Assembly: GCF_913058315.1 (NCBI RefSeq)
Contig: NZ_CAJXQY010000010.1
Span: 1 to 64,000, forward strand
Length of the DNA stretch: 64,000 nt
From: an uncultured Alteromonas sp.
GTDB taxonomy: Bacteria > Pseudomonadota > Gammaproteobacteria > Enterobacterales > Alteromonadaceae
Direction: 5' to 3'
The number at the start of each line of letters is the position of its first letter. Positions within the stretch are counted from its first letter, which is position 1. Of this stretch, positions 10,384 through 21,100 are shown in pieces. The notes beneath the pieces were generated by a model. It saw nothing but the letters and a program-made list of their open reading frames with translations, searched no databases and was not told where the DNA came from. The position numbers and the translations under genes were made by a program.

Positions 10384-11730
10384 ATGGATCCCATTTATCA
10401 CGCACTCAAAACGCATTTGGCCACGGTTGTGCAGGAGCATCATCCGCAATGCCTGATCGTGGGGTTAAGTGGTGGTGTTGATTCGGTGGTGTTATTACAT
10501 GCACTGAGTGTGGTACAGCGCTGCGAACCGAACTTGCCTGAAATTTCCGCCGTTTATATCAATCACGGATTAAGTCCCAATGCTGATCTGTGGCAGCAGT
10601 TTTGTTCGACTTTTTGTGAGTCAGTACGAGTCCCTTTTACCGCATACCCGGTGGACGTTTCACCCGGGCCTCGGGAGAGCCTGGAAGCCTGCGCCAGAGA
10701 GCAACGTTATGCGGCATTAACCCGGCATGCTAAGTCAGCAAATGGCGCTATCCTGACCGCCCACCATCAGGATGATCAACTGGAAACGGTGCTGTTACAG
10801 TTAAAACGTGGCGCGGGTCCGAAAGGGCTGTCCGGAATACCGGCTATCAGCACGATGCATTCGGTGATATTGAGCCGGCCGTTACTGGCGATTAGCCGAG
10901 AACAAATTGTTGCCTACGCCAGACAGCACTCATTACGTTGGATTGAAGATGAGTCCAATATGGACGACAGTTTTGACCGTAATTTTCTGCGTCAGCAAAT
11001 TATCCCTTCGCTGAGTGCCCGTTGGCCAGCGGTGGGTCAGACAGTGTCACGCAGTGCCGGTTTATGTGCCGAACAGCAGGCACTATTAGATGAGGTTTGT
11101 GACGATCACCTGAACAACGGTTTGTGTTATCAACCTGATCGTATCAGTGTGACGCAGCTCAAAAGCTTTTCGGCGCGCTGGCAACGGGCCTTATTACGCC
11201 GCTGGCTTGAGCGTAATCAGGTGGCCATGCCGGGGACAAAGCAACTGGAACAAATTCAGTACATGCTCAGGGCTAAGCCGGATGCTCAACCACATCTGGT
11301 GCTTGGGCGTGTTGAGTTACGACGTTACCAGAATGAATTGCATTGCCTGCACAAACGGGTAAGTGACTGGTCTTTTGAGTCCCTTGAATTTAACGTGGGG
11401 GAAGACGTTAGGATTGCCCCGGTCGGTCAGCGCTTATCCATCCGCCATCAGGCGAATGACGCCACGCTCGTGCTGAATACTGCTGTCTCCCATAGCGAGT
11501 TTCTATTGCAAAGGCCGGTGTTATCGGTGGCACTCAAGCCTGCCGGTGCAGCACACCATAAGCCTTTGAAGCAGTGGTTAAAGCAGTGGAATATTCCGCC
11601 TTGGGAACGAAGTGAGTGGTTATTACTCAGCGCTGCACAGCAGCCACTGGTACTAATAAGCAAAGAAAAGGTAATACCGCTGTCTAACGCGGGGCAGTAT
11701 TCATTGTATATCCGGCTGAGACCACTCTAA
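10384..11730 (+). CDS. tilS: TilS, tRNA(Ile)-lysidine synthetase
   Basis: TilS attaches lysine to C34 of the CAU-anticodon tRNA-Ile so that it reads AUA. The 448-residue product has the PP-loop ATP pyrophosphatase motif LSGGVDSVVLLHAL at about residues 28-41. It also has the AHHQDDQLETVLLQLKRGAG motif near residue 135, the RNFLRQQIIPSL segment, and TilS-type C-terminal domains. Position after accA is the usual one in gammaproteobacteria. It has its own space downstream of the accA terminator, so it probably has its own promoter. Confidence 0.96.
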   Translation: MDPIYHALKTHLATVVQEHHPQCLIVGLSGGVDSVVLLHALSVVQRCEPNLPEISAVYINHGLSPNADLWQQFCSTFCESVRVPFTAYPVDVSPGPRESLEACAREQRYAALTRHAKSANGAILTAHHQDDQLETVLLQLKRGAGPKGLSGIPAISTMHSVILSRPLLAISREQIVAYARQHSLRWIEDESNMDDSFDRNFLRQQIIPSLSARWPAVGQTVSRSAGLCAEQQALLDEVCDDHLNNGLCYQPDRISVTQLKSFSARWQRALLRRWLERNQVAMPGTKQLEQIQYMLRAKPDAQPHLVLGRVELRRYQNELHCLHKRVSDWSFESLEFNVGEDVRIAPVGQRLSIRHQANDATLVLNTAVSHSEFLLQRPVLSVALKPAGAAHHKPLKQWLKQWNIPPWERSEWLLLSAAQQPLVLISKEKVIPLSNAGQYSLYIRLRPL

Positions 11731-11763
11731 TTCCCGCTTTGCCAGAGGCAATTCGTTGCCGCT

Positions 11764-12663
11764 TCAGGCTGCCTGATAGGTATCTTTGCCGTCTTCCTTG
11801 GCTTCGTAAAGCGCTTTGTCAGCACGGTCGAACAGGTCGCCCATACTGTCGTTCTCGCGCAGCAGTGTACCGCCTATGCTACAAGTGACATGATGCGCTT
11901 TTAGCAGAGGGTGGGTATGCATGGCGTCGTGGATCCGGCCTGCAATGGCCGATAATTCTTGTGGACAACTGACATCCAGTAAGCAGCAGAATTCATCGCC
12001 GCCGAAGCGATAGGCTTCTTCGTGGCCACGAATGGTGTCGGTCAGGATTGACGCGGTGGTTTCTAACACCACATCACCTTGCTGGTGACCGTGCTTGTCA
12101 TTGACCTGTTTAAAGTTATCTAAATCTACCACCAGAAGTCCGAAGGTCTGGCCGTTGCGCGTATTTCGGTTTATCAGGCGCTGGGCCGCTTCATTAAAGC
12201 CATTTCGGTTCCCCAGGTTGGTAAGTGGATCCTTAGTGGCCATCAACCGTAAACGCTGGAATTCCATCGCGTGAGTTAAGGGGCGGGTAAAAAGCTGATG
12301 CAGAGTTGCCAGTACACGACGCTGAGAGGGCGACAGGTTTTCGTCAAAAATATAACGCACAAACGCGGCATGCTTACCCTGCTCCAGACGCACAGCGCTA
12401 ACCGGTAGACTAACCGCGGAGTGGCTGTGTAGTAAGCCGGCATTTAATTGCTCATCAAACTCTGACATATCGATACCTACCAAGGGTAAATATCTGTTTA
12501 CCTGTGTAAAATAGAGCGAGACGAGTGTATAAATTTCAATCGTCGAGGTCAGTTGGTTTAGCACAGTATTGACCTGCTCACTGGTCAGCACTTCAGGCTC
12601 TATGGTGCCAAGAAAGCTGCTTTCTGCTGTAGCTTGCTCAAATTGAATCATTGATATATCCAA
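11764..12663 (-). CDS. Cytosolic GGDEF-domain diguanylate cyclase
   Basis: The 299-residue protein ends in a GGDEF domain with DPLTNLGNRNGFNEAA, VDLDNFKQVNDKHGHQQGD and the active-site loop RFGGDEF near residues 216-222, so synthesis of cyclic di-GMP is expected. There is no membrane segment or signal peptide. The first roughly 150 residues resemble a degenerate GAF-like sensor (SLYFTQVNRYLPLVGIDM) that I cannot assign firmly. The inhibitory-site motif RxxD upstream of the active loop appears as RGHE, so product feedback may be altered. It is convergent with tilS and divergent from the antiporter gene. Confidence 0.88.
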   Translation of the reverse strand: MDISMIQFEQATAESSFLGTIEPEVLTSEQVNTVLNQLTSTIEIYTLVSLYFTQVNRYLPLVGIDMSEFDEQLNAGLLHSHSAVSLPVSAVRLEQGKHAAFVRYIFDENLSPSQRRVLATLHQLFTRPLTHAMEFQRLRLMATKDPLTNLGNRNGFNEAAQRLINRNTRNGQTFGLLVVDLDNFKQVNDKHGHQQGDVVLETTASILTDTIRGHEEAYRFGGDEFCCLLDVSCPQELSAIAGRIHDAMHTHPLLKAHHVTCSIGGTLLRENDSMGDLFDRADKALYEAKEDGKDTYQAA

Positions 12664-12820
12664 GTGCTGCCCCTTGACTCAACGTCTTACACTCACTTCA
12701 CTTTAAGGATGACAAAAAAATGTCGTTTCTTGTGAAAATGTGTGCTTTGATTAGACTTAATAGTATCGTTTCCATTTATAAAGCAAAACACATGCCCAAA
12801 ATGCATTACGGGGAATTTAA

Positions 12821-14797
12821 GTGGTAGAGCACGGTTTCGTTCAAATTGTACTGCTGATGCTTATTGCAGTGGTCAGTGTGGCTTTGTTTAAGCGCATTCA
12901 TTTGCCGCCCATTCTCGCTTATTTGTTTGCCGGGATTATTGCCGGTCCCAGTGGTTTTGCTCTCTACTCTCATCCGGAGGACATGCATCTGGCCGCTGAG
13001 GTGGGGATTGTTTTCTTGTTGTTTTCTCTCGGTCTTGAATTTTCATTACCCAAACTGATGGCAATGCGATCGCTGGTGTTCGGCGCCGGGCTGATGCAAA
13101 TGGTGCTGACCACCGTACTGGGCTCACTGGCAGTGTGGGTACTGGTGGAGACGACCCTCTCTGCAGCAATTGTTATTGGCGGTATGCTGGCGCTTAGCTC
13201 AACCGCTATTGTGATCAAGCAGGTCACCGAAATGGGCATTTTAAACAATGTCCGTACCCAGTTGGCGGTCAGTATTCTGTTGTTTCAGGATCTGGCTGTA
13301 GTGCCATTTTTGATAGTCATTCCGCTGCTATCCGGCCAGAGTGATACCAGTCTGGCCATGGCGCTGACCCTGGCACTGGTAAAAGGCATACTGGTTGTAG
13401 GTATGTTAATGTCGGCCGGTAAATGGGTTCTACCCTGGGTCTTTCGGGAAGTTGCGCGAACCCGCACCGACGAATTGTTTGTTCTTACCACTATATTAGT
13501 CGCTTTGCTGGCGGGCGGAATAACCTACGCATTTGGTTTGTCGATGGCGTTGGGCGCTTTCCTGGCGGGGATGATGCTTGGTGAAAGCCAGTATAAGTAT
13601 CAATTAGAAGCCGATATCCGCCCCTTCCGCGATATTCTGATGGGCCTGTTTTTTGTTACCGTGGGAATGCAGCTGGAGTTGTCAGTGCTCATGAGCTACG
13701 GCCATTGGATTGTGCTGGGCGTTGTTTTATTAATGATCACTAAAGTCATACTCGTGCGTCTGGCGGCCAGTGTTTTCGCCATTTCTTCCATTGATGGCTG
13801 GTCGGCGGGACTTAAATTGTGTCAGGTGGGAGAGTTCAGTTTTGTTATTGCCTCACTGGCCAGCAGTCACGACGTTATCACCCCGGTACAATCTTCTATT
13901 TTGATCTCCATGGGGGTTATTAGCATGGCTTTAACTCCCTGGTTAGTAGAACACAGCCTTGAGCTGGCTCAGAAATTAAGCCCGGCCACACACAATCATA
14001 TTGAGCCTGAAGTCCCGGTTATCGACGTAAGTGGTATGCGCGATCATGTGGTTATTTGTGGCTTTGGCCGGGTAGGGCAATCGGTTGCCAGAATGCTCAG
14101 TATGGAAGACGTGCCGTATCTGGTGATTGATGTCGACCCGATACGGGTGTTTGAGAGTCGCAGCGCCGGCGAACACGTAATTTATGGTGACGCCACCCAG
14201 AAAGACTTACTCCACAGTGCCAGATTGGAACAGGCAAAGCTGGTGTTAGTGACCTTTGCCGAGGCTGACAAGGCCAAGCTGGTGATCAGCGCTGCACGCC
14301 AGGTAAAGGATGATGTAGAGGTGATGGTCAGAACCCCACGCGATGTGGAACTGGAAGCGCTCTACAGCGCCGGGGCAAGTCAGGTAGTGCCGGAACTTCA
14401 GGAGGGCAGCCTGATGCTTATCTCGCAGGTGATGCATTATGCCGGGGTGCCCATGTCGAAAATTCTTAAGCGCGTACGCGAAGAGCGTAAGGGCCGCTAC
14501 GATCACCTGCATGGGTTTTATCCCGGAGAAACGACAGAAATCAGCTACAACACGGCAGATAAACTGGAGTTTATTCATGCCATAGCGCTGGGCACCGACG
14601 CGTTTGCGGTAGATAAGCAACTGCATGAACTGACCGCGATGATTGATAAGGTTAAGATTAAATCGGTGCGGCGCGCCGGTCAGGAATTTACTGCCGAGGA
14701 TTTTCATGAGCGTTTAACGCCGGGGGATATTCTGGTGATTGCAGGCAAGCCGAGACGTATCGAACGTGCTGAGCGGTACCTTCTGGATGGTTACTGA
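12821..14797 (+). CDS. CPA2-family monovalent cation:proton antiporter (KefB/YbaL-like)
   Basis: The 658-residue protein has about 12 hydrophobic segments in residues 1-385 (Na+/H+ exchanger fold: PPILAYLFAGIIAGP, LALSSTAIVIKQ, LLFQDLAVVPFLI). A cytoplasmic TrkA-N nucleotide-binding domain starts at HVVICGFGRVGQS, near residue 408, and a TrkA-C domain ends the protein. Such proteins exchange K+ or Na+ for H+ under ligand control. The start is GTG 12821. The KefC-specific glutathione regulation cannot be judged from sequence alone, so no symbol is given. Confidence 0.9.
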   Translation: MVEHGFVQIVLLMLIAVVSVALFKRIHLPPILAYLFAGIIAGPSGFALYSHPEDMHLAAEVGIVFLLFSLGLEFSLPKLMAMRSLVFGAGLMQMVLTTVLGSLAVWVLVETTLSAAIVIGGMLALSSTAIVIKQVTEMGILNNVRTQLAVSILLFQDLAVVPFLIVIPLLSGQSDTSLAMALTLALVKGILVVGMLMSAGKWVLPWVFREVARTRTDELFVLTTILVALLAGGITYAFGLSMALGAFLAGMMLGESQYKYQLEADIRPFRDILMGLFFVTVGMQLELSVLMSYGHWIVLGVVLLMITKVILVRLAASVFAISSIDGWSAGLKLCQVGEFSFVIASLASSHDVITPVQSSILISMGVISMALTPWLVEHSLELAQKLSPATHNHIEPEVPVIDVSGMRDHVVICGFGRVGQSVARMLSMEDVPYLVIDVDPIRVFESRSAGEHVIYGDATQKDLLHSARLEQAKLVLVTFAEADKAKLVISAARQVKDDVEVMVRTPRDVELEALYSAGASQVVPELQEGSLMLISQVMHYAGVPMSKILKRVREERKGRYDHLHGFYPGETTEISYNTADKLEFIHAIALGTDAFAVDKQLHELTAMIDKVKIKSVRRAGQEFTAEDFHERLTPGDILVIAGKPRRIERAERYLLDGY

Positions 14798-14811
14798 AAT
14801 ACGTTAACCGG

Positions 14812-15312
14812 TTAGAAATTAATAGTCACATCACCGGTGGTGGAATCATAATCAACCGTTAATGACGGATTGCTTACCAATGAGTAGGTGCAGGTGAAGT
14901 TGTTATTGTACTGCGCCTCGTACAGCGCGCTGTCGTTGGTTGCAACGCTTGCATCACGGTTATTCAGAACCGCTCGCCATACATCCAGACAATCGTTGTC
15001 GCTATTGAGCGTTAGGCTGGAGCCTCGGGTATCAGCAGGAAAGCCATTGGCATTTACACTAAGGTCGCCACCTACCGCCGGATCGGCGATGGCAATAAAA
15101 TCCTGCTGAGCTTCGTTGTTTCCCGCCACCTGCCACTTGAGGTGAATGAAGTCGACCCCGGACTTAAACGCGCTGGCAGTTGAACGAAATGTCGCCTGGC
15201 TGGCATCACCGGAAAAATCAATAAACTTTGGCAGGGCCACTACCGACAATACGCCAATTAGTACGATAACAATAATCAGTTCGATTAACGTAAAACCTGA
15301 TGACTGACGCAT
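14812..15312 (-). CDS. Orphan type IV prepilin, MshB-like minor pilin
   Basis: From ATG 15312 (GGAG seven bases upstream) the product is 166 residues. It starts MRQSSGFTLIELIIVIVLIG, a class III prepilin signal cleaved between Gly6 and Phe7 with Glu5 of the mature form present, followed by the hydrophobic N-terminal helix. The C-terminal part has GFPADTRGS, DNDCLDVWRAVL and a second Cys (FTCTYS), as in MSHA minor pilins. No other pilus genes are nearby, so it must use an assembly system encoded elsewhere. An in-frame upstream start at 15360 exists but would place a poor leader before the prepilin signal. Confidence 0.85.
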   Translation of the reverse strand: MRQSSGFTLIELIIVIVLIGVLSVVALPKFIDFSGDASQATFRSTASAFKSGVDFIHLKWQVAGNNEAQQDFIAIADPAVGGDLSVNANGFPADTRGSSLTLNSDNDCLDVWRAVLNNRDASVATNDSALYEAQYNNNFTCTYSLVSNPSLTVDYDSTTGDVTINF

Positions 15313-15493
15313 ACAACAACTCCATGTAACAGCTTGCAACGCGATAAAACCCGCTAGCAAAGATATTCTATAGCTCCGCTGTTGGCAAGAATAATGGCCT
15401 ATTATTCGGGAGGTTTAGCGTTGAGTTACGGAGTTTCTCTGATAGTCAGGTACAACAGGTATGGTGTGAGTGATTTTGGCGTGCTAATAATCA

Positions 15494-15527
15494 AACACCA
15501 GCATTTTACTGCTGGTGTTAGTTTTTT
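15494..15527 (+). terminator. Hairpin terminator between the pilin leader and the PspB-like gene
   Basis: AACACCAGCA (15494-15503) pairs perfectly with TGCTGGTGTT (15510-15519) around a six-base loop. On the plus strand it is followed by AGTTTTTTG, on the minus strand only by TGATTATTAG. It could therefore end the minus-strand gene weakly, but it is better built for a plus-strand transcript, for which no protein gene is visible. Confidence 0.75.
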
Positions 15528-15536
15528 GATGGGCAA

Positions 15537-15770
15537 TCACGCAACCCGGTCGTCTTCCAGATCTTTAAATTGCTTTTTCAGGTCGTAGCCAGGGTCCGTC
15601 ACAATTTTTTCCAGGGTGACAATACGTGCTTTGAGCGCTTCTACTTCTTTTTCCAGCTCATTGGTTTTGTCATTATCAGCGTTATTATTTTTTGCCTTAT
15701 GTTTAGAGGTGGAAATGATGGTGCCGGCTAAAATGGCAACGATCACAACTACTGCAGTCCAAAAGCTCAT
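15537..15770 (-). CDS. Small PspB-like membrane protein
   Basis: The 77-residue product has one N-terminal transmembrane helix (FWTAVVVIVAILAGTII, about residues 3-19), a polar linker, and a coiled coil (NELEKEVEALKARIVTLEKIV). It ends in DPGYDLKKQFKDLEDD. The layout and the LEKIVTDPGYDLK segment resemble phage-shock protein B and its relatives, which partner PspC and PspA in the envelope stress response, but no pspA or pspC is adjacent. I treat it as a PspB-like protein of unknown role. It is divergent from tadA. Confidence 0.75.
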   Translation of the reverse strand: MSFWTAVVVIVAILAGTIISTSKHKAKNNNADNDKTNELEKEVEALKARIVTLEKIVTDPGYDLKKQFKDLEDDRVA

Positions 15771-15975
15771 AATATTTTCCCTTCGTTAATCAGTTTCGTA
15801 TAATCAGACACTTAACGTCGCATTTACCGAGCCAGTATATCGGTGTTGGTGATGTGACGACTAGCATCGTTTGGAAATAGTATAGCAAGTACTTCGCCAG
15901 AAACTTAAAGTGCTTTAAAAACATGTGGTTATGTTTTTTTGTGGTGAAGAACTATAATTACTATCGCTATTTTGA

Positions 15976-16601
<626 letters not shown>

Positions 16602-16706
16602 ATTAATCTCCTTGATTATGAATGGGTTGCATTTTTTGTCTTCTACCAACCCGGTATTTACTTTGTTTACTCTAATAGAGTTATATGAAGGTGATGTGAC
16701 AAAAGA

Positions 16707-17981
16707 TCAAGAGGCTTTCATTAACAGTGTTAACGTTTCTGCTACGTAACGTACCTGATCAACGAAAGTCACCGCCTGTGCGCCGTCGGCAAAGCCGGCA
16801 CGGGTAGACACATAGTCTGTTTGCAAGCGGGGTAACTGTTGTTTTACGTCGACCCATAAATCGGGGTTAGCACCTGCCCGTGAAGTCAGTTGCCGGGCAT
16901 CTTCGACGTGGCTGGCGCCAAGATAATAGGCAGCCAGAATAAACCAGGTGCGATCTATACCCTGGATCCTGGCGGGTAATTGCGCTTGCAATAAGTCCAG
17001 TTTACGGCCTATCTGCGCCAATCTTATGGCTGGCTTGTCTATGTCTTTTGCCTGTTCATGCTGCGCTGAACGCCAGTCATTAACGAGGTAATCGATAGCT
17101 GCGATGTAAGCGCCGTCCAGCGTACTTTGGCTCTCTTCAACAGCCTGTTGTATGGCCGGGTAGCGGGTATTGATATCCTCAACCAGCTCTCTGGGATTGG
17201 GTTTGACTAACACTTTTTCCGGTTTAAGCATTTTCTTTGTCAGCACGGCAAGCGAACCATTGGTGCGGCTTAAGTGAGTGAATTCATATAACGTACTGAG
17301 CAACGCTGTATCCTCAGCACGTACCAACCACTGCTTGGTTAGGGTCGCATCAGGCACTACTTGTTCGGCTAAGGATGGGAAATAACCTTTCAGCGCAGCA
17401 CGCCAGGTGGTGGGAAGAATGGTGCAATAGTCGGCCTGACTGATCATCTCAGCCAAGAGCGTTACGCTATCGGCACTGTCAGATTTTTGCCAGTCGATAC
17501 CGGTAATGGCCGTTACCACATCCTGTAAGTAGGGGAGTACCAATCGTTGCCGTGGCCCGGGCGCCGAGCAGGGGCTGGCCGCATTTTCTGGCCCAATCTC
17601 GATTACCGTTGTCGTAAACAAAACCGGCCCATAGCTCAGGTCTGGTTCGGGATCGGTATGGCGAAAACGAGGCGCTGCAACATCGATAGTGTTATTGCTA
17701 AGTGCCTGGTAAAGCTTTGCCTCGCTGTAAAACGGCACGATCTGCAAACTTACTCCCAGGTAGTCAGCATAGCCACGGGCATAGCCGTAATCGAAGCCCG
17801 TCGGGCCGTTTCCGGTCAGATGGTAATGGTGCCTGTCATTTATCAGGCCGACCTTCAAAACCTGTTCCTGCAGGATGGCATTAAGCGTGGTTTGCGCTTG
17901 CGCGCTGGCCATTAACAACCAGCCAATTGCACAGGTGATGAAAAGTATTTTGCTGGTTAGCCGGTGAAGTAGGGGATTCAT
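16707..17981 (-). CDS. MltF-like protein with a defective transglycosylase domain
   Basis: The 424-residue product has a signal peptide (ILFITCAIGWLLMASAQA). A family-3 solute-binding domain spans about residues 35-250 (VLKVGLINDR, GFDYGYARGYADYLGV). A C-terminal part aligns with the lytic transglycosylase MltF: TWFILAAYYLGASHVEDARQ near 345-363 and NPDLWVDVKQQLPRL near 372-386. Position between tadA and purL is that of mltF. However, the catalytic region, YQESHW followed by SPTGVRGMMMLT in E. coli (from memory), reads YLVNDW at residues 298-303. The catalytic Glu is replaced by Val and the following conserved loop is absent. Peptidoglycan cleavage is therefore unlikely; a ligand-binding or regulatory role is possible. 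Confidence 0.85.
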   Translation of the reverse strand: MNPLLHRLTSKILFITCAIGWLLMASAQAQTTLNAILQEQVLKVGLINDRHHYHLTGNGPTGFDYGYARGYADYLGVSLQIVPFYSEAKLYQALSNNTIDVAAPRFRHTDPEPDLSYGPVLFTTTVIEIGPENAASPCSAPGPRQRLVLPYLQDVVTAITGIDWQKSDSADSVTLLAEMISQADYCTILPTTWRAALKGYFPSLAEQVVPDATLTKQWLVRAEDTALLSTLYEFTHLSRTNGSLAVLTKKMLKPEKVLVKPNPRELVEDINTRYPAIQQAVEESQSTLDGAYIAAIDYLVNDWRSAQHEQAKDIDKPAIRLAQIGRKLDLLQAQLPARIQGIDRTWFILAAYYLGASHVEDARQLTSRAGANPDLWVDVKQQLPRLQTDYVSTRAGFADGAQAVTFVDQVRYVAETLTLLMKAS

Positions 17982-18092
17982 TATTATTCTTTAATTACTG
18001 CTGTCAGTGCTAAAACCACAGGATTGGCTTATCTGGCTAAAAAAATTACGCCTGAATAACCCTTGCAGGTTATCAAGCCGCCGCTTTTCCAC

Positions 18093-18098
18093 TATAAT
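18093..18098 (+). promoter_or_regulatory. Possible -10 element of purL
   Basis: TATAAT lies 84 bases before the purL start, in the mltF-purL divergent gap. No good -35 is seen at 16-18 bases (the nearest TTGCAG is 24 bases away), and no PurR-type operator was recognised. Confidence 0.4.
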
Positions 18099-18181
18099 CC
18101 GCGCCAAACAAGTTCACAACCAGGACTGGCGGAAGATTGGCGTTTTCTCCCCGGCGGTTCTCACAAATTAGGTAGCAAACT

Positions 18182-21100
18182 ATGTTGGTCCTACGTGGCG
18201 CTCCGGCGTTATCTGACTTCCGCACAGCTAAATTAATCCAGCGACTACAGCAATCTGGCGTCGAAGTTACTCACCTGTACAGCGAATACGTTCATTTAAT
18301 TGATACTCTGCAAGCGCTGACAGAAGAACAGTTAACTGTGCTGGATAAGTTGTTAACCTATGGACCTAAGCAGGCACAGGAAGCTGCCGACGGCGAATGT
18401 TTCTTCGTTACTCCCCGGCCGGGAACAATCTCGCCGTGGTCGAGTAAAGCCACCGATATTGCCCATAACTGCGGACTTTCAGCCGTTGCCCGTGTTGAAC
18501 GTGGCTGCGCGTTTTATGTGGTAACAGCTCAGCCTCTCTCTGCTGAACAGCACAAACTGGTTGCCTCAGCGCTGCACGATCGCATGACTGAGAGCGTCTT
18601 TGCGGCGCCGGAAGAGGCCGCGGTGTTGTTTGATAAGCATCAGCCCCGGGAGTTTAACTCGGTTGATATTTTAGGCGCAGGTAAAGACGCGCTGGTGTCG
18701 GCTAACCAAACCCTGGGTCTGGCGCTGGCTGACGATGAAATAGACTACTTGTTCGAAAACTTTGTGAAGCTGGGGCGTAATCCCAACGACATCGAATTAT
18801 ATATGTTTGCTCAGGCGAACTCTGAGCATTGCCGACACAAGATCTTTAATGCTGACTGGACCATTGATGGTGAAGTGCAGCCTAAGTCACTGTTCAAGAT
18901 GATCAAGAACACGTTTGAACTGTGTCCGGAATATGTGTTTTCAGCCTATAAAGATAACGCCGCGGTAATGGAAGGCTGGCAGGCTGGCCGATTCTTCCCT
19001 GAGCCACAGTCTCATGAGTACACTTATCATCACGAAGATATTGCTATCCTGATGAAGGTAGAAACCCATAACCATCCCACAGCAATTTCACCATTCCCTG
19101 GTGCTGCAACGGGCTCTGGTGGTGAAATTCGTGACGAAGGTGCTACTGGTCGAGGTTCTAAACCGAAAGCCGGTCTGGTTGGTTTTACCGTGTCGAACCT
19201 GAAACTGCCTGATGCTGTGCGTCCGTGGGAAGTCGATTATGGGAAGCCTACCCGCATTGTCAGCGCGCTGGACATTATGATTGATGGACCACTTGGTGGT
19301 GCCGCGTTCAACAACGAGTTTGGCCGTCCTAATCTGTTAGGGTATTTCCGTACCTACGAGCAGGAAGTAAACAGCTTTAACGGCACCGAAGTGCGTGGCT
19401 ATCACAAACCCATTATGCTGGCCGGTGGTTTAGGGAATATTCGCCAGGATCACGTCGAAAAAGGTGAAATTACGGTTGGCGCTAAACTGATCGTTCTTGG
19501 CGGTCCGGCTATGAACATTGGCCTGGGCGGCGGCGCGGCGTCTTCCATGACCTCGGGTCAGTCCAGCGAAGATCTCGACTTTGCCTCGGTTCAGCGTGAC
19601 AACCCGGAAATGGAGCGTCGTTGTCAGGAAGTTATCGATGCCTGCTGGCAACTCGGTGACGACAACCCCATTCAGTTTATTCACGATGTGGGTGCCGGTG
19701 GTTTATCGAATGCGATGCCTGAACTGGTGAACGACGGTGGTCGAGGCGGGCGTTTTGAATTACGTAAAGTATTATCAGACGAGCCGGGCATGTCACCACT
19801 GGAAATCTGGTGTAACGAATCCCAGGAACGTTACGTAATGTCGGTCGCGCCGGATAAGCTGGCCGTGTTCGAAGCCATTTGTCTGCGTGAACGTGCGCCA
19901 TTTGCTGTCATTGGTGAAGCCACTGAAGAGCAGCACCTGTTATTGAACGACGAGCATTTTGATAATCAGCCTATCGATTTACCGCTGGAAGTTTTATTAG
20001 GTAAGCCGCCGAAAATGCATCGCGATGTGGCGAGCGCCAGTCAGAGCTCAGCTGAGTTGGATTGCACTGAAATCAATGTGGCTGATGCTGCTGAACGTTT
20101 ACTGCGTTTACCGGCCATTGCTGAGAAAACATTCCTTATCACGATTGGCGATCGCAGCGTAACAGGATTGGTGAGCCGTGATCAGATGGTTGGCCCCTGG
20201 CAGGTACCGGTTGCCGACGTTGCCGTAACGGCATCAGCATTTGATACCTATCATGGTGAAGCAATGGCGATGGGCGAGCGTACGCCGGTAGCCTTGCTCG
20301 ATTACGCCGCTTCTGCGCGACTGGCGGTAGGTGAGTCAATTACCAACATCGCTGCCGCCCACATTGGCGACATGAAACGTATTAAGCTGTCAGCTAACTG
20401 GATGGCGGCTGCCGGTCACCCTGGTGAAGACGCTGGTTTATACGAAGCGGTAAAAGCGGTAGGTGAAGAATTATGTCCGGCACTGGGCCTGACCATTCCG
20501 GTGGGCAAAGACTCTATGTCGATGAAAACCGCCTGGCAGGATAATGGTCAGGATAAATCTGTCACTGCACCGCTGTCACTGGTGATTACCGCCTTTGGCG
20601 CGGCGACGGATATTCGCAAAACGGTAACCCCTCAACTGCGAACCGACAAAGGCGAGACAGCCTTATTGCTGGTTGACTTGGGGAACGGTAAAAATCGCTT
20701 AGGCGCCAGCTGTCTGGCGCAGGTTTATAACCAGTTAGGTAAAACGCCGGTTGATCTGGATGCGCCGGAGTTACTGCTTAATTTCTTTAACGCCGTGCAG
20801 GCATTACTGGCCGACAACAAACTGCTGGCCTATCACGATCGCTCTGACGGTGGTTTATTTGTAAGCGTAGCGGAAATGGCTTTTGCCGGTAAAACCGGGG
20901 TGAGTGTGGCGCTTGATACGCTGGGCGATGACGACCTGGCGGCGCTTTACAGCGAAGAGCTTGGTGCGGTATTGCAGGTCTCTGCTGACGATGTGGAGAG
21001 TGTTCTTGGGGTCTTCGCAGCAAATGGCCTGAGTGAGATGGTGCATACAGTAGGGACATTAAATACTACTGATACCATCGAATTTACCCGTGGCGGCGAG

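Noticed and set aside
14805-14818. AACCGGTT palindrome between the antiporter and pilin genes
   Set aside because: Eight-base palindrome without a T run or regulatory context; likely chance.
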